From Coprococcus phoceensis (GTDB lineage: Bacteria > Bacillota > Clostridia > Lachnospirales > Lachnospiraceae): a DNA stretch of 64,000 nucleotides. This document shows, in pieces, positions 46,101 to 55,708 of this stretch. The stretch is from positions 372,001 through 436,000 of the forward strand of contig NZ_FNWC01000006.1 in assembly GCF_900104635.1 (NCBI RefSeq), read 5' to 3'. Both the position numbers and the translations under genes were made by a program. Every line of letters starts with the position of its first letter. The first letter of the stretch is position 1. The notes below the pieces were generated by a model. That model saw nothing but the letters and a program-made list of their open reading frames with translations. It did not search any database and was not told where the DNA came from.

Positions 46101-48145
46101 ATACTGTGTATAATCCAGAGATGAATATGAAAGGACAGGGAGCGCCGGAGTCGGTTGTCAACGCCCGTCCGGGATTAGATATTGGAGCGGCTTCCACTTG
46201 GGGAAATGCGGTGATCGATTATGATAAGGCTGAACTGGAAAAAGCGGCAGCACTGTTGCTAAAAGACTATGACAAATTAAAAGACAGTGCCGGTTATCAA
46301 TATGATCTTGCAAATGTATTAGAGCAGGTGTTATCGAACACTGCTCAGGAATATCAGAAGAAGATGGCAGATGCATTCCGCGAGGGGGACGCTGAAAAAT
46401 TTGAAAAAATGTCAAACAGTTTCCTTGAAATTATTACAAAGGTAGAGGAAGTAACCGGAACACAGGAAGAATTTATGCTTGGCACATGGCTGGAATCGGC
46501 GAAAGCACTTGCGAAAAATGCAGACGATTTCACAAAAGAATTGTATGAGCTAAATGCACGTGGCCTTATCACAACATGGGGAAGTATCGAGCAGGCAAAC
46601 AGTGGAGGCTTGATTGATTATTCCAATCGTCAGTGGTCAGGACTTACAAGCGACTATTATAAACCACGCTGGGAAAAATGGATTGCCGAACGGAAAAAAG
46701 AATTGGCAGGAGAAGAGTCAAAAAATTACTCAGCAGCAGATTGGTTTGAAATGGAATGGGCGTGGGCTCGGAGCAATAACGAATATCCAACGAAAGCAAA
46801 CGGTATGGATTTGGAAAAGCTGGGGACAGAGATTCTTGATAAGTATTCTGTAAGCCAGATTCCGAAAGATCCTGCAGAGAACGATGAGTTTGATATCTCT
46901 CTGGAAGGAATGACTGCAACTGCCGGAAGTGAGCAGGCAGGAAGTGAGACGGAAGGCTTGGCAAAATATGTTCTGGATAACAATACAGGAACGCTGTGGC
47001 ACTCTTCATGGGCTGGAGCAGAGAGAGAAGATCTGTGGATTGATATCCGGCTTCCGGAAAAACAACTGGTGGATGGAATCCGTTTGTTGCCAAGAACAAG
47101 TGGAACAAATGGAGTTATCACAAAATACAGAATTGAAGTGAGTGCTGACAACGGACAGAGTTATCAGGAAGTGAGCAGTGGAACATGGAGTTCTGGAAAC
47201 AGTTGGAAAAAGGCAAGTTTTTCAGAAGTGGAGGCAACAAATGTCCGTGTCTATGCGGTAGAGTCGCTTTCGACGGATTCTAATAATTATGCTTCCGCTA
47301 CTGAGATTCGCATTACCGGACCGAAAAAGGTAGAAGTGCCGGTTGACAAGGCAGAACTACAGGAAGCCTATGATAAGGCGGCTAAAATGGATCTGAGTAT
47401 GTACACGGAACAGAGCCGCAAAGTGATGGAAGATGCAATTGCAAATGCAAAAGCAGTATTGGACGATGAAAAGTCGGCACAAGAAACAGTTGATAAAGCA
47501 TTAAAGCGGCTGCAGGAAGCAGAAAAAGGGTTGGAGTTGATTCCGAGCACGCCTGTGAAAAAAGAAGATCTTAAGAAGAAACTGGATGAGGCAGAACAAT
47601 ACAGGAAAGAGCTTGATTCCTATACACCTGTAACGAGAGAAGCTTTTGTGAAAGCTTATGAACTTGCAAAAGAGGTATATGAGGATGAAAAGGCAACTCA
47701 GGAAGCGGTAGATGCAGCATTTGGACAATTGCAGAAGGCGATTTTTGATCTGAGACAAATTCCGAGCAAGGAAAAATTAGAAGAGTTGATCAAAGATGTG
47801 GAACAAATGGATCTTACAGGATATACTGAGGAATCAGCAGGCAAGGTGGAATCAGCATTGGAGTTTGCAAAGAAAGTTGCATTTGATGAGAATGCGACAA
47901 GTGCTGATGTGAGAAAGGCATCAGATATGCTGAGAGCGGCAGTTCAGGGATTGGAAGAAAAATCTGAAAGTGGCACAACACCGGATAAGCCGGAAAGTGG
48001 AAATCAGAAAGAAAATCCAAAAGAAAATCCAAAAGAGCAATCGAGTGTGAAAACAGGAGATAACAATTCTATGATTGTTTGGCTTGTAGTAGCAGTATCG
48101 ATGTTAGTTGTCCTAATGGAAAGAAAGAGAAAAGAGAAGCGATAG
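43175..48145 (+). CDS. Wall-anchored GH89 alpha-N-acetylglucosaminidase
   Basis: 1,656 residues from ATG 43175; an upstream in-frame ATG at 43118 falls in the terminator hairpin. Order: signal peptide (to about 33), three CBM32-like modules (about 44-470), NAGLU N-terminal domain (about 495-590), GH89 barrel (about 600-940), helical NAGLU C-terminal domain (about 1000-1230), a fourth CBM32 (about 1242-1385), three FIVAR repeats (about 1395-1620), and a tail with VKTGD, hydrophobic helix and basic end. Candidate catalytic glutamates lie in DPFHEGG (about 787) and TPEA (about 919), by analogy with human NAGLU and clostridial GH89. It should remove terminal alpha-1,4-GlcNAc, typical of gastric-type mucin. 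Confidence 0.93.
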   Translation: MKRKIYKGFHKILAGIFVLSLVMISIQVPTLVAAGEKKGEEKLVNIAPESEITVPSSEAGKEKENLVDGDDATLWVQNGDTWPSEVSLKLPADNTKKIKKIVVKFEQGHTPWTVDIQLSHALNNVTSDLVVDDTKVNHCFDDVYEFEYETPLNFTHTYITLSNPQNDGQPGAFWPAIAEVEIWAEASSEESDLTNVAPQATITSVGGDAGVKSNLVDDNYETLYVYNNGGISGLKDGAWIEMELDREYPVKSMEAAFELVDPDENGFEFTFDVLGKSKNDTEWQTLFAGVKATRLEDGHIQTLSLDSVKNLKSIRINVTDIASTGGDPWPALAEFKIFADANGSNVEDTESIAYKKPVHTNTGQSTVSRVNDGSTTNVWSGDRYPAYIDIDLEKNYNLDEIQVFTPSTGYSQYSIYTSMDGRDFDKLAEKTSKESCPADGEKYAADGKEARIVRVYMEYQSTSEKSLINEIRVLGKESGTKIQETPKVQVEDFAGSAYDVQITEQDTIDEVKGIIERRIGSAYVDWFTLEVAEGDNAYDYFELSQKDGKIHIKGNDGVSLATGLNHYLKYYCNVNISQVGDQVKMPKSIVPIEGTVHKETKFPVRYSYNYCTLSYSMAFWGEKEWRNELDWLALNGVNVVLDATAQEEVWRRFLGELGYSHEEAKDFIAGPAYYAWAYMANLSGFGGPVHDSWFTERTELARKNQLIMRKLGMQPVLQGYSGMVPVDITDKDPSAQVIKQGTWCSFQRPSMLKTDSETFDKYAQLFYKVQKEVYGDVSDYYATDPFHEGGNTGGMSPTVIAEKVLANMMEADENGIWIIQSWQGNPSTALLQGLDAARDHALVLDLYAEKTPHWNETDPGSYGGAEGGGEFLNTPWVYCMLNNFGGRLGLHGHIENFVNGVAQAAAQANHMAGIGITPEASVNNPVLYDLFFETIWSDDGENLSAINLDEWFKDYTTRRYGAESQSAYEAMQILNDTVYNPEMNMKGQGAPESVVNARPGLDIGAASTWGNAVIDYDKAELEKAAALLLKDYDKLKDSAGYQYDLANVLEQVLSNTAQEYQKKMADAFREGDAEKFEKMSNSFLEIITKVEEVTGTQEEFMLGTWLESAKALAKNADDFTKELYELNARGLITTWGSIEQANSGGLIDYSNRQWSGLTSDYYKPRWEKWIAERKKELAGEESKNYSAADWFEMEWAWARSNNEYPTKANGMDLEKLGTEILDKYSVSQIPKDPAENDEFDISLEGMTATAGSEQAGSETEGLAKYVLDNNTGTLWHSSWAGAEREDLWIDIRLPEKQLVDGIRLLPRTSGTNGVITKYRIEVSADNGQSYQEVSSGTWSSGNSWKKASFSEVEATNVRVYAVESLSTDSNNYASATEIRITGPKKVEVPVDKAELQEAYDKAAKMDLSMYTEQSRKVMEDAIANAKAVLDDEKSAQETVDKALKRLQEAEKGLELIPSTPVKKEDLKKKLDEAEQYRKELDSYTPVTREAFVKAYELAKEVYEDEKATQEAVDAAFGQLQKAIFDLRQIPSKEKLEELIKDVEQMDLTGYTEESAGKVESALEFAKKVAFDENATSADVRKASDMLRAAVQGLEEKSESGTTPDKPESGNQKENPKENPKEQSSVKTGDNNSMIVWLVVAVSMLVVLMERKRKEKR

Positions 48146-48160
48146 TATTATAATAAAGAA

Positions 48161-48186
48161 GAAACCGGAGCTTTTGCTCCGGTTTC
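48161..48186. terminator. Terminator between GH89 and the convergent TauE gene
   Basis: An 11-bp perfect stem GAAACCGGAGC (48161-48171) with its complement at 48176-48186 and a TTTT loop. T-rich sequence follows on both strands, more convincingly on the minus strand. Confidence 0.75.
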
Positions 48187-48203
48187 TGTTTGCGTATATA
48201 GAA

Positions 48204-49073
48204 CTATGAAAGTTTTTTCGCATCTTTGAAGAATGTAAGTGCTGTGTAAATCATTACTACGATAACAATCCATGTCAACACTGTAGTTGGCATCTCTTTT
48301 ACTAAGAAGTAAGCGATGAATACACCGATCATACCACCAACTGTTAACATAACAGAAGCTTTTCTGTCGTATTTTCCTTCTTTGATGAATTTGATACCAC
48401 AAGATGGCATTAAGAATGCACAAGAACCCATCATAATAGGGAATGCAGATTTAATATTCATACCAAGTGCACCAATCATAGCCATACATGGAGCGTAAAG
48501 TCCAACACCGATTGTCATCAAAGCACCTAAGAAGAAGTTGATTACGATACCAAGAACAAGTTTTACGCCTGTAAGACCTGTAGCTGTTCCGGCAGCACCG
48601 AATGGTCCAACTTCCATTAATTTACAACCCATCATCACTGCAAGGAAAAGTAATGCAACACCTAAAGCGATACGGATCTGTTTTACAGGAAGTTTTGAAA
48701 CGATACCTGCACCGATGTAAGAACCGATTGCAGCTGCTGCAAGTAAACCTACTAATGTAACTGTGTCTAAGTCAATCAATCCAAGGAAGAGTACGAATTC
48801 TGTTACGACAGGAATCGCATCTCCAACGTTGAGAGTACCTGGCATTACTTCGTCATCACAAGACTTTGTAAATTTGAAACCTGCCTGAGTGGTAGCGAAA
48901 CTACCAATTCCTAATGTATCGAAAAAGTTAGTGATAATACCAATAAGTAACAATGAGATAACTTTCTTGCCTGTAAATTCTTCTTTATGTTTGATACAGT
49001 CGGCAATCCAGTAAATAGCAAAAACTGCAGTATAAGCAATAATAACGATACGTAAAATAAGAGTAGCGTTCAT
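48204..49073 (-). CDS. TauE/SafE-family permease
   Basis: 289-residue membrane protein with about eight hydrophobic helices, including LRIVIIAYTAVFAIYW, VISLLLIGIITNFFDTLGIG and LVLGIVINFFLGALMTIGVGLY. It carries the family's repeated G/N-rich turns (TNFFDTLGIGSFAT and GLYAPCMAMIG). Relatives move sulfite, sulfoacetate or other small organosulfur anions; the substrate here is unknown. ATG 49073 follows CTGGAGGG. It has its own promoter and a 125-nt leader that can fold. It is transcribed against the GH89 gene. Confidence 0.85.
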   Translation of the reverse strand: MNATLILRIVIIAYTAVFAIYWIADCIKHKEEFTGKKVISLLLIGIITNFFDTLGIGSFATTQAGFKFTKSCDDEVMPGTLNVGDAIPVVTEFVLFLGLIDLDTVTLVGLLAAAAIGSYIGAGIVSKLPVKQIRIALGVALLFLAVMMGCKLMEVGPFGAAGTATGLTGVKLVLGIVINFFLGALMTIGVGLYAPCMAMIGALGMNIKSAFPIMMGSCAFLMPSCGIKFIKEGKYDRKASVMLTVGGMIGVFIAYFLVKEMPTTVLTWIVIVVMIYTALTFFKDAKKLS

Positions 49074-49204
49074 ATAATATCCCTCCAGATTAAATATTAA
49101 ATTTTGAAAATTGGTAAAAAATAGAGACATATCAAAGAGATAGTATATGCAAAGCCCCCGATATTGAATATACCTTGTTAAAAATATGTCTTTATCTATT
49201 GATA
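49074..49204 (-). promoter_or_regulatory. Structured leader of the TauE/SafE gene
   Basis: In this 5' region two nested stems can form: 49125-49132 with 49184-49191 (8 bp) and 49143-49148 with 49168-49173 (6 bp). On the minus strand they enclose a loop containing CGGGGGCTTTGC. No known riboswitch class was recognised and the stems are short, so function is speculative. Confidence 0.3.
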
Positions 49205-49233
49205 ATTGTAACAAGTTCAATAGGAAAAGTCAA
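49205..49233 (-). promoter_or_regulatory. Sigma-A promoter of the TauE/SafE gene
   Basis: On the minus strand TTGACT (49233-49228), 17-bp spacer, TACAAT (49210-49205). The stretch 49234-49430 beyond it holds no gene, and no clear signal was seen there. Confidence 0.7.
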
Positions 49234-49430
49234 TGGATTCAAAGGTGAAATTTAGTTCAGTAAAGTGCCGAAAAAAAGCCTAAGATTCAGCGTTTCTTCC
49301 TATTTATAAATATAAGAGTAACAGTTCGGCTGCAAAAGCTTGAAACAGTGGTATAGCAGTCGGTTTTGCAGCAGATTTATGAGAAATTTTCTCTTGTAAA
49401 CGAACTGGCAGAAAAAAATAAAAAAAAGTC

Positions 49431-49459
49431 TTGAAAAATGAAAAGAAATCATGTATACT
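49431..49459 (+). promoter_or_regulatory. S10 operon promoter
   Basis: TTGAAA (49431-49436), 17-bp spacer, TATACT (49454-49459), preceded by an A-rich stretch that may act as an UP-like element. It heads the ribosomal supercluster from rpsJ onward. Confidence 0.7.
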
Positions 49460-49465
49460 AAAAAA

Positions 49466-49690
49466 GCTGTGACATGATAGCGTTGAAGCGTGAGGTTGCT
49501 ACTTATAATAGTAGGTGTTCCGTGGAGCGAATGTCAAGTTAGGAAACTGGCGACAAGTCACTGTACGAATCAATAACAACCGATGAAAAACGGTAACAAC
49601 GTGTGAGTTCTCACGACACACACGGGAGAGTGTACAGTCACCGCTTGTCGTACTTGAGTTTAATAGTACGAAAAGGAGGCGACTTTTTTT
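49466..49690 (+). promoter_or_regulatory. Long leader of the S10 operon
   Basis: About 225 nt between the promoter and rpsJ, GC-richer than normal spacers and without an ORF. Self-complementary stretches include GTGTGAG-TTCT-CAC near 49600 and TAGTACG/CGTACTT-type pairs near 49650-49670. Length and position suggest an r-protein feedback leader (L4 controls S10 operons in other bacteria); the class is not identified. AAAGGAGGCGAC precedes rpsJ. Confidence 0.5.
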
Positions 49691-50008
49691 ATGGCAAGTC
49701 AAGTAATGAGAATTACACTGAAAGCATATGATCACCAATTGGTTGATGCATCTGCAAAGAAAATTATCGAAACTGTAAAGAAAAATGGATCACAGGTGAG
49801 CGGACCGGTACCACTTCCAACTAAAAAAGAAGTAGTAACAATCTTAAGAGCCGTACACAAATACAAAGATTCCAGAGAGCAGTTCGAACAAAGAACTCAC
49901 AAAAGACTGATCGATATCATCACACCAACACAGAAAACTGTTGATGCATTATCAAGATTAGAGATGCCAGCTGGTGTTTATATCGACATCAAAATGAAAA
50001 ACAAATAA
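49691..50008 (+). CDS. rpsJ: 30S ribosomal protein S10
   Basis: 105 residues, a 30S head protein that also acts in transcription antitermination as NusE. Typical sequence includes [28 protein letters not shown] and [23 protein letters not shown] 49691 follows AAAGGAGG by ten bases. First gene of the S10 operon. Confidence 0.98.
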   Translation: MASQVMRITLKAYDHQLVDASAKKIIETVKKNGSQVSGPVPLPTKKEVVTILRAVHKYKDSREQFEQRTHKRLIDIITPTQKTVDALSRLEMPAGVYIDIKMKNK

Positions 50009-50097
50009 GAGTTCGATCAAATTAAGAGACAGTAAGTATCCTATAATTTAGGATGAACACGAAAGTGTTCCGCTGTAAATCACAGGAGGTAATAATA

Positions 50098-50778
50098 ATG
50101 AAGAAAGCTATCTTAGCTACAAAAGTCGGAATGACTCAAATCTTCAACGAAGACGGAGTATTAACTCCAGTAACTGTTCTTCAGGCTGGTCCTTGTGTAG
50201 TAACACAGATCAAAACAGTTGAGAACGACGGTTACAGTGCTGTTCAGGTTGGTTTTGTTGACAAAAAAGACAAAATCGTGAACAAAGACAAAAATGGTAA
50301 AAAAGAGATTGTACACAGACATGGTACAACAAAAGCAGAAAAAGGACATTTTGACAAAGCTGGTGTTTCAAGCAAGAGATTTGTAAGAGAATTCAAATTT
50401 GAAAATGCTGAGGAATTTACATTAGCACAGGAAATCAAAGCTGACATCTTTGCAGCAGGAGACAAAGTAGATGCTACTGCAATCTCAAAAGGTAAAGGAT
50501 TCCAGGGTGCGATTAAGAGACATAACCAACACAGAGGTCCTATGACTCACGGTTCTAAATTCCATCGTCATGCAGGTTCTAATGGTGCTGCATCTGATCC
50601 AAGTAAAGTATTCAAAGGTAAAAAGATGCCAGGACACATGGGAAGCAAGAGAATTACAATTCAAAATCTTGAAATCGTAAGAGTAGATGCTGAAAACAAC
50701 TTAATCTTAGTAAAAGGATCAGTTCCGGGACCTAAGAAATCTTTAGTAACAATTAAAGAAAGTGTAAAAGCAATCTAG
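50098..50778 (+). CDS. rplC: 50S ribosomal protein L3
   Basis: 226 residues, a primary 23S rRNA-binding assembly protein. The C-terminal family signature ([25 protein letters not shown]) is intact. It is somewhat longer than the usual 205-213 because of a Lys-rich insertion at about 55-75 ([14 protein letters not shown]). ATG 50098 after AGGAGG is used; an ATG at 50053 lies upstream of that site. Confidence 0.97.
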   Translation: MKKAILATKVGMTQIFNEDGVLTPVTVLQAGPCVVTQIKTVENDGYSAVQVGFVDKKDKIVNKDKNGKKEIVHRHGTTKAEKGHFDKAGVSSKRFVREFKFENAEEFTLAQEIKADIFAAGDKVDATAISKGKGFQGAIKRHNQHRGPMTHGSKFHRHAGSNGAASDPSKVFKGKKMPGHMGSKRITIQNLEIVRVDAENNLILVKGSVPGPKKSLVTIKESVKAI

Positions 50779-50806
50779 TCTTTAATAGGAAAGGAGGAAC
50801 ACACAG

Positions 50807-51427
50807 ATGGCAAACGTATCTGTTTATAATATCGAAGGTAAAGAAGTTGGAACAATCGACTTGAATGATGCTGTATTCGGTGTTGAAGTAAATGAACACT
50901 TATTACACATGGCAGTTGTGAACCAACTTGCAAATAAACGTCAGGGAACGCAGAAAGCAAAAACTCGCTCAGAAGTTTCAGGCGGTGGTAGAAAACCATG
51001 GAGACAAAAAGGAACAGGTCATGCAAGACAAGGTTCTACAAGATCTCCACAATGGACAGGCGGTGGAGTTGTATTTGCTCCAACACCAAGAGACTACTCT
51101 TTCAAATTAAACAAAAAAGAAAAGAGAGCAGCTCTGAAATCAGCTCTTACAACAAGAGTATTAGAAAACAAATTCATCGTTCTTGACGAAATGAACTTTG
51201 GTGAAATTAAAACAAAGAATTTCCAGAACATGTTAAACAACTTAGAAGTATCTAAAGCATTAGTAGTGTTAGAAGATGGAAACACAAATGCAGCATTATC
51301 TGCAAGAAATATTGCAAATGTGAAAACAGCTTGGACAAATACAATTAATGTGTACGATATCTTAAAATACAACACAGTAATCGTAACGAAAGCTGTTGTT
51401 GCAACAATCGAGGAGGTGTACGCATAA
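50807..51427 (+). CDS. rplD: 50S ribosomal protein L4
   Basis: 206 residues. The conserved tunnel-lining loop is present ([21 protein letters not shown] at about 60-82, given here as its landmark residues GRKPW and QKGTG). L4 is the feedback regulator of S10 operons in several bacteria, which fits the long leader at 49466. Its TAA stop shares its last base with the ATG of rplW. Confidence 0.97.
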   Translation: MANVSVYNIEGKEVGTIDLNDAVFGVEVNEHLLHMAVVNQLANKRQGTQKAKTRSEVSGGGRKPWRQKGTGHARQGSTRSPQWTGGGVVFAPTPRDYSFKLNKKEKRAALKSALTTRVLENKFIVLDEMNFGEIKTKNFQNMLNNLEVSKALVVLEDGNTNAALSARNIANVKTAWTNTINVYDILKYNTVIVTKAVVATIEEVYA

Positions 51428-51726
51428 TGGCAGACATTAAATACTATGACGTAATCCTTAAACCAGTAATCACTGAAAAATCTATGGAGCTTATGGCTGA
51501 CAAGAAATACACTTTCTTAGTTCACACACAGGCTACAAAGAATCAGATTAAAGAAGCAGTTGAAAAAATGTTCGCAGGAACAAAAGTAAAAAGCGTAAAT
51601 ACTATGAATCTTGATGGAAAAACAAAAAGACGTGGTATGACATTCGGAAAAACTGCTAAGACAAAAAAAGCAATCGTTCAGTTAACAGCTGAAAGCGCTG
51701 ATATCGAAATTTTCGAAGGACTGTAA
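51427..51726 (+). CDS. rplW: 50S ribosomal protein L23
   Basis: 99-residue tunnel-exit protein that docks trigger factor and SRP. Start overlaps the rplD stop by one base, with GAGGAGG inside the end of rplD as ribosome site. [14 protein letters not shown] and [14 protein letters not shown] are typical. Confidence 0.96.
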   Translation: MADIKYYDVILKPVITEKSMELMADKKYTFLVHTQATKNQIKEAVEKMFAGTKVKSVNTMNLDGKTKRRGMTFGKTAKTKKAIVQLTAESADIEIFEGL

Positions 51727-51802
51727 GAGACAGCCCAACAATAGAAACCATACGGATTAAAACCGTGATAATAAATAATCGTAAACGAAAGGAGTGACAG
51801 TA

Positions 51803-52645
51803 ATGGGAATTAAAACATATCGCCCATATACACCTTCCAGAAGACATATGACAGGTTCTGATTTTTCAGAAATCACAAAGACAACTCCAGAGAAATCTTT
51901 GTTAGCTTCTAAAAGCAGAACAGCTGGTCGTAACAATCAAGGTAAGATCACAGTAAGACACCGCGGAGGCGGAGCTAAAAGAAAATATAGAATTATCGAC
52001 TTTAAGAGAAAGAAAGATGGTATTCCGGCAACTGTAATCGGAATCGAGTACGATCCAAACAGAACAGCGAATATCGCGCTTATCTGCTACGCAGATGGTG
52101 AAAAAGCTTATATTCTTGCACCTCAAGGCTTAACAGATGGAATGAAAGTAATGAACGGACCAGAAGCTGAAGTGAGAGTAGGAAACTGCTTACCGCTTTC
52201 TGAGATCCCAGTAGGTACACAGATCCACAACATTGAGTTATATCCAGGAAGAGGCGGACAGTTAGTTCGTTCAGCTGGTAACAGCGCTCAGTTAATGGCT
52301 AAAGAAGGAAAATATGCAACATTAAGATTGCCATCAGGCGAAATGAGAATGGTGCCGATCATCTGTAGAGCATCAATCGGTGTTGTAGGTAACGGAGATC
52401 ACAACCTGATTAACATTGGTAAAGCCGGACGTAAACGTCACATGGGTATCAGACCTACAGTTCGTGGTTCTGTAATGAACCCTAATGACCATCCACACGG
52501 TGGTGGTGAAGGTAAGACAGGAATTGGTCGTCCAGGTCCATGTACACCTTGGGGTAAACCAGCACTTGGTCTTAAGACAAGAAAGAAAAACAAACAGTCT
52601 AACAAGTTAATCGTTAGAAGAAGAGATGGTAAAGGTATTAAATAA
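51803..52645 (+). CDS. rplB: 50S ribosomal protein L2
   Basis: 280 residues near the peptidyl-transferase centre. Hallmarks: [17 protein letters not shown], and the C-terminal [14 protein letters not shown] with the functionally important histidine. ATG 51803 follows AAAGGAGTGACAG; the in-frame GTG at 51794 lies within that site. Confidence 0.98.
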   Translation: MGIKTYRPYTPSRRHMTGSDFSEITKTTPEKSLLASKSRTAGRNNQGKITVRHRGGGAKRKYRIIDFKRKKDGIPATVIGIEYDPNRTANIALICYADGEKAYILAPQGLTDGMKVMNGPEAEVRVGNCLPLSEIPVGTQIHNIELYPGRGGQLVRSAGNSAQLMAKEGKYATLRLPSGEMRMVPIICRASIGVVGNGDHNLINIGKAGRKRHMGIRPTVRGSVMNPNDHPHGGGEGKTGIGRPGPCTPWGKPALGLKTRKKNKQSNKLIVRRRDGKGIK

Positions 52646-52671
52646 ATCAGTTTACAAGGAGGTTAGAACCT

Positions 52672-52953
52672 ATGGCTCGCTCACTTAAAAAAGGACCATT
52701 CGCGGATGAAAGCTTACTGAAAAAAGTAAAAGCTATGAACGAAGCAGGTGACAAATCAGTTATCAAAACTTGGTCACGTCGTTCTACTATTTTCCCACAA
52801 ATGGTTGGACATACAATCGCAGTTCATGACGGAAGAAAACATGTACCTGTATATGTAACAGAAGATATGGTTGGACACAAACTTGGAGAGTTTGTTGCAA
52901 CAAGAACATACAGAGGACATGGAAAAGACGAAAAGAAATCAAGAGTTCGTTAA
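52672..52953 (+). CDS. rpsS: 30S ribosomal protein S19
   Basis: 93-residue head protein that pairs with S13. [19 protein letters not shown] and the conserved [19 protein letters not shown] are present. AAGGAGG precedes the ATG by eight bases. Confidence 0.98.
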   Translation: MARSLKKGPFADESLLKKVKAMNEAGDKSVIKTWSRRSTIFPQMVGHTIAVHDGRKHVPVYVTEDMVGHKLGEFVATRTYRGHGKDEKKSRVR

Positions 52954-52983
52954 TTAATCGTAATTTGAAAGGAGGGTTCATCC

Positions 52984-53370
52984 ATGGCAAAAGGACATAG
53001 ATCCCAGATCAAAAGAGAGAGAAATGCAAATAAGGACACTAGACCATCAGCTAAGTTATCTTACGCTAGAGTTTCTGTTCAGAAAGCATGTTTCGTATTA
53101 GATGCCATCAGAGGTAAGGATGTACAAACAGCACTTGGTATTTTAACATACAATCCAAGATATGCTTCTAGCTTAATAAAGAAATTATTAGAATCAGCAA
53201 TCGCAAACGCTGAGAACAACAACGGTATGAATGTTGAGAACCTTTACATTGAAGAATGTTACGCAAACAAGGGACCAACAATGAAGAGAATTAAACCGAG
53301 AGCACAGGGTAGAGCTTACAGAATCGAAAAGAGAATGAGCCACATTACTTTAGTGCTGAATGAAAGATAA
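52984..53370 (+). CDS. rplV: 50S ribosomal protein L22
   Basis: 128-residue tunnel protein whose beta hairpin ([19 protein letters not shown]) reaches the exit tunnel; no macrolide-type insertion or deletion is seen. AAAGGAGG precedes the ATG. Confidence 0.98.
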   Translation: MAKGHRSQIKRERNANKDTRPSAKLSYARVSVQKACFVLDAIRGKDVQTALGILTYNPRYASSLIKKLLESAIANAENNNGMNVENLYIEECYANKGPTMKRIKPRAQGRAYRIEKRMSHITLVLNER

Positions 53371-53381
53371 GGAGGGCAATA

Positions 53382-54038
53382 ATGGGACAGAAAGTTAATC
53401 CTCATGGCTTGAGAGTCGGTGTTATCAAAGATTGGGACTCTAAATGGTATGCAGAAGATAAATTTGCAGATTATTTAGTAGAAGATCATAAAATCAGAAC
53501 ATTTCTGAAAAAGAAATTATACAGCGCAGGAGTTTCTAAGATTGAGATCGAAAGAGCTTCTGACCGTGTAAAAATCATCATCTACACAGCAAAACCGGGT
53601 GTTGTAATCGGTAAAGGTGGAGCTGAGATTGAAAAAGTGAAAAAAGAACTTCAACAGTTCACAGATAAAAAATTAGTTGTTGATATCAAAGAAATCAAAA
53701 GACCGGATAAAGATGCTCAGTTAGTAGCTGAAAACATCGCATTACAGTTAGAGAACCGTATCTCATTCAGACGTGCTATGAAATCTTGCATGTCAAGAAC
53801 AATGAAATCCGGAGCACTTGGTATCAAAACAGCAGTATCAGGTCGTTTAGGTGGAGCTGATATGGCTCGTACAGAGTTTTACAGCGAAGGAACTATTCCA
53901 CTTCAGACACTTAGAGCTGATATTGATTATGGATTCGCTGAAGCAGACACAACTTACGGTAAAGTAGGTGTGAAAGTTTGGATTTATAAAGGCGAAGTTC
54001 TTCCAACGAAAGCAACTAAGGAAGGGAGCGATAAATAA
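53382..54038 (+). CDS. rpsC: 30S ribosomal protein S3
   Basis: 218 residues lining the mRNA entry site. The KH domain ([20 protein letters not shown]) and the C-terminal domain ([17 protein letters not shown]) are complete. AAGGAGG overlaps the rplV stop and lies 6 bases before the ATG. Confidence 0.98.
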   Translation: MGQKVNPHGLRVGVIKDWDSKWYAEDKFADYLVEDHKIRTFLKKKLYSAGVSKIEIERASDRVKIIIYTAKPGVVIGKGGAEIEKVKKELQQFTDKKLVVDIKEIKRPDKDAQLVAENIALQLENRISFRRAMKSCMSRTMKSGALGIKTAVSGRLGGADMARTEFYSEGTIPLQTLRADIDYGFAEADTTYGKVGVKVWIYKGEVLPTKATKEGSDK

Positions 54039-54040
54039 TT

Positions 54041-54478
54041 ATGTTAATGCCTAAAAGAGTAAAACGTCGTAAACAATTCCGTGGTTCTATGAAAGGAAAA
54101 GCTTTACGTGGAAATAAAATCACAAATGGTGAATATGGTATTGTTGCAATGGAACCATGCTGGATCCGTTCAAACCAGATTGAAGCTGCCCGTATCGCGA
54201 TGACACGTTACATCAAACGTGGTGGTAAAGTTTGGATTAAAATATTCCCTGACAAACCTGTAACTACGAAACCAGCTGAAACACGTATGGGTTCTGGTAA
54301 AGGAACTCTTGAATACTGGGTAGCAGTTGTAAAACCAGGACGTGTAATGTTTGAACTTTCAGGAGTACCTGAAGAAGTAGCTCGTGAAGCATTACGTCTT
54401 GCTATGCACAAATTACCTTGTAAATGTAAGATCGTTTCTCGCGAAGATTTAGAAGGCGGTGATAACAGTGAAAATTAA
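54041..54478 (+). CDS. rplP: 50S ribosomal protein L16
   Basis: 145 residues near the A-site t[18 protein letters not shown] at the N-terminus and the [20 protein letters not shown] loop are typical. It starts two bases after the rpsC stop, with AAGGGAG inside rpsC. Its 3' end overlaps rpmC by 11 bases. Confidence 0.98.
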   Translation: MLMPKRVKRRKQFRGSMKGKALRGNKITNGEYGIVAMEPCWIRSNQIEAARIAMTRYIKRGGKVWIKIFPDKPVTTKPAETRMGSGKGTLEYWVAVVKPGRVMFELSGVPEEVAREALRLAMHKLPCKCKIVSREDLEGGDNSEN

Positions 54479-54674
54479 TACATTTGTAAAAGATTTAAAA
54501 GGAAAATCAGTTGCAGAATTAAACGAAGAATTAGTAGCTGCTAAAAAGGAACTTTTTAACTTAAGATTCCAAAACGCAACAAATCAATTAGAAAACACAA
54601 GCAGAATTAAAGAAGTAAGAAAAAACATTGCTAGAATTCAGACAGTTATTACAGAAGCTTCTAAAGCTGAATAA
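54468..54674 (+). CDS. rpmC: 50S ribosomal protein L29
   Basis: 68-residue helical-hairpin protein at the tunnel exit. Starts with GTG at 54468 inside the end of rplP, after AGAAGGCGG; this gives the standard [15 protein letters not shown]-terminus. An upstream in-frame GTG at 54459 sits in the ribosome site. Body [19 protein letters not shown] is typical. Confidence 0.95.
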   Translation: MKINTFVKDLKGKSVAELNEELVAAKKELFNLRFQNATNQLENTSRIKEVRKNIARIQTVITEASKAE

Positions 54675-54714
54675 TAATTAAGATTGTGTTGAAAATTGTG
54701 AAAGGAGCAAAACT

Positions 54715-54969
54715 GTGGAAAGAAATTTAAGAAAAACACGTGTTGGTAAAGTTATCAGCAACAAAATGGATAAAACTATTGTAGTTGCAGTTGAAGATCA
54801 CGTAAAACACCCTCTTTACAACAAAATCGTAAAGAGAACATATAAATTGAAAGCACATGATGAAGCAAATGAATGCAACATCGGTGACAAAGTAAAAGTT
54901 ATGGAGACAAGACCATTATCAAAAGATAAAAGATGGAGACTTGTTGAAGTTATGGAAAAAGTAAAATAG
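54715..54969 (+). CDS. rpsQ: 30S ribosomal protein S17
   Basis: 84-residue primary 16S rRNA-binding OB-fold protein. GTG start at 54715 after AAAGGAG gives [41 protein letters not shown] is the signature region. Confidence 0.97.
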   Translation: MERNLRKTRVGKVISNKMDKTIVVAVEDHVKHPLYNKIVKRTYKLKAHDEANECNIGDKVKVMETRPLSKDKRWRLVEVMEKVK

Positions 54970-54990
54970 TATTGAAGGAGGTTTACCTGC

Positions 54991-55359
54991 ATGATACAGC
55001 AAGAAAGTAGACTTAAAGTAGCAGATAATACAGGTGCGAAAGAATTACTTTGCATTCGTGTGTTAGGTGGTTCTACTAGAAGATATGCAAACATCGGTGA
55101 TGTAATCGTTGCTTCTGTTAAAGATGCAACACCAGGTGGCGTTGTTAAAAAAGGTGATGTAGTAAAAGCTGTAGTTGTTCGTACAGTAAACAAAACTCGT
55201 CGTAAAGACGGTTCATACATCAGATTTGATGAAAATGCTGCTGTAATTATTAAAGATGACAAAAACCCAAGAGGAACTCGTATTTTTGGACCAGTAGCAA
55301 GAGAGCTTCGTGAAAAACAATTTATGAAGATTGTTTCATTAGCTCCGGAAGTACTATAA
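54991..55359 (+). CDS. rplN: 50S ribosomal protein L14
   Basis: 122-residue subunit-interface protein. [18 protein letters not shown] and the C-terminal [20 protein letters not shown] are intact. AAGGAGG precedes the ATG. Confidence 0.98.
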   Translation: MIQQESRLKVADNTGAKELLCIRVLGGSTRRYANIGDVIVASVKDATPGGVVKKGDVVKAVVVRTVNKTRRKDGSYIRFDENAAVIIKDDKNPRGTRIFGPVARELREKQFMKIVSLAPEVL

Positions 55360-55373
55360 GGAGGTGCCTGAGG

Positions 55374-55685
55374 ATGTCAACTATGAAAATCAAAAAAGGT
55401 GATACTGTAAAAGTAATCGCTGGAAAAGATAAAGATAAAGAAGGCAAGGTAATTGCTGTTAATAAAAAAGATAACAAAGTATTAGTTGAAGGTGTAAACA
55501 TGCTGACAAAGCACACAAAACCAAGTGCTGCTAATCAGAATGGTGGCATCATTCACCAAGAAGGACCTATTGATGCATCTAACGTAATGTATCTTCACAA
55601 AGGAAAAGCTACAAGAGTAGGTTTCAAAATGGATGGAGACAAAAAAGTACGTGTTGCAAAATCAACAGGCGAAGTTATTGACTAA
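55374..55685 (+). CDS. rplX: 50S ribosomal protein L24
   Basis: 103-residue assembly initiator with an N-terminal KOW motif ([20 protein letters not shown]). AAGGAGG overlaps the rplN stop region. The [16 protein letters not shown] segment is typical. Confidence 0.97.
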   Translation: MSTMKIKKGDTVKVIAGKDKDKEGKVIAVNKKDNKVLVEGVNMLTKHTKPSAANQNGGIIHQEGPIDASNVMYLHKGKATRVGFKMDGDKKVRVAKSTGEVID

Positions 55686-55708
55686 TCTAAGGAAGGAGGA
55701 AATAAACT

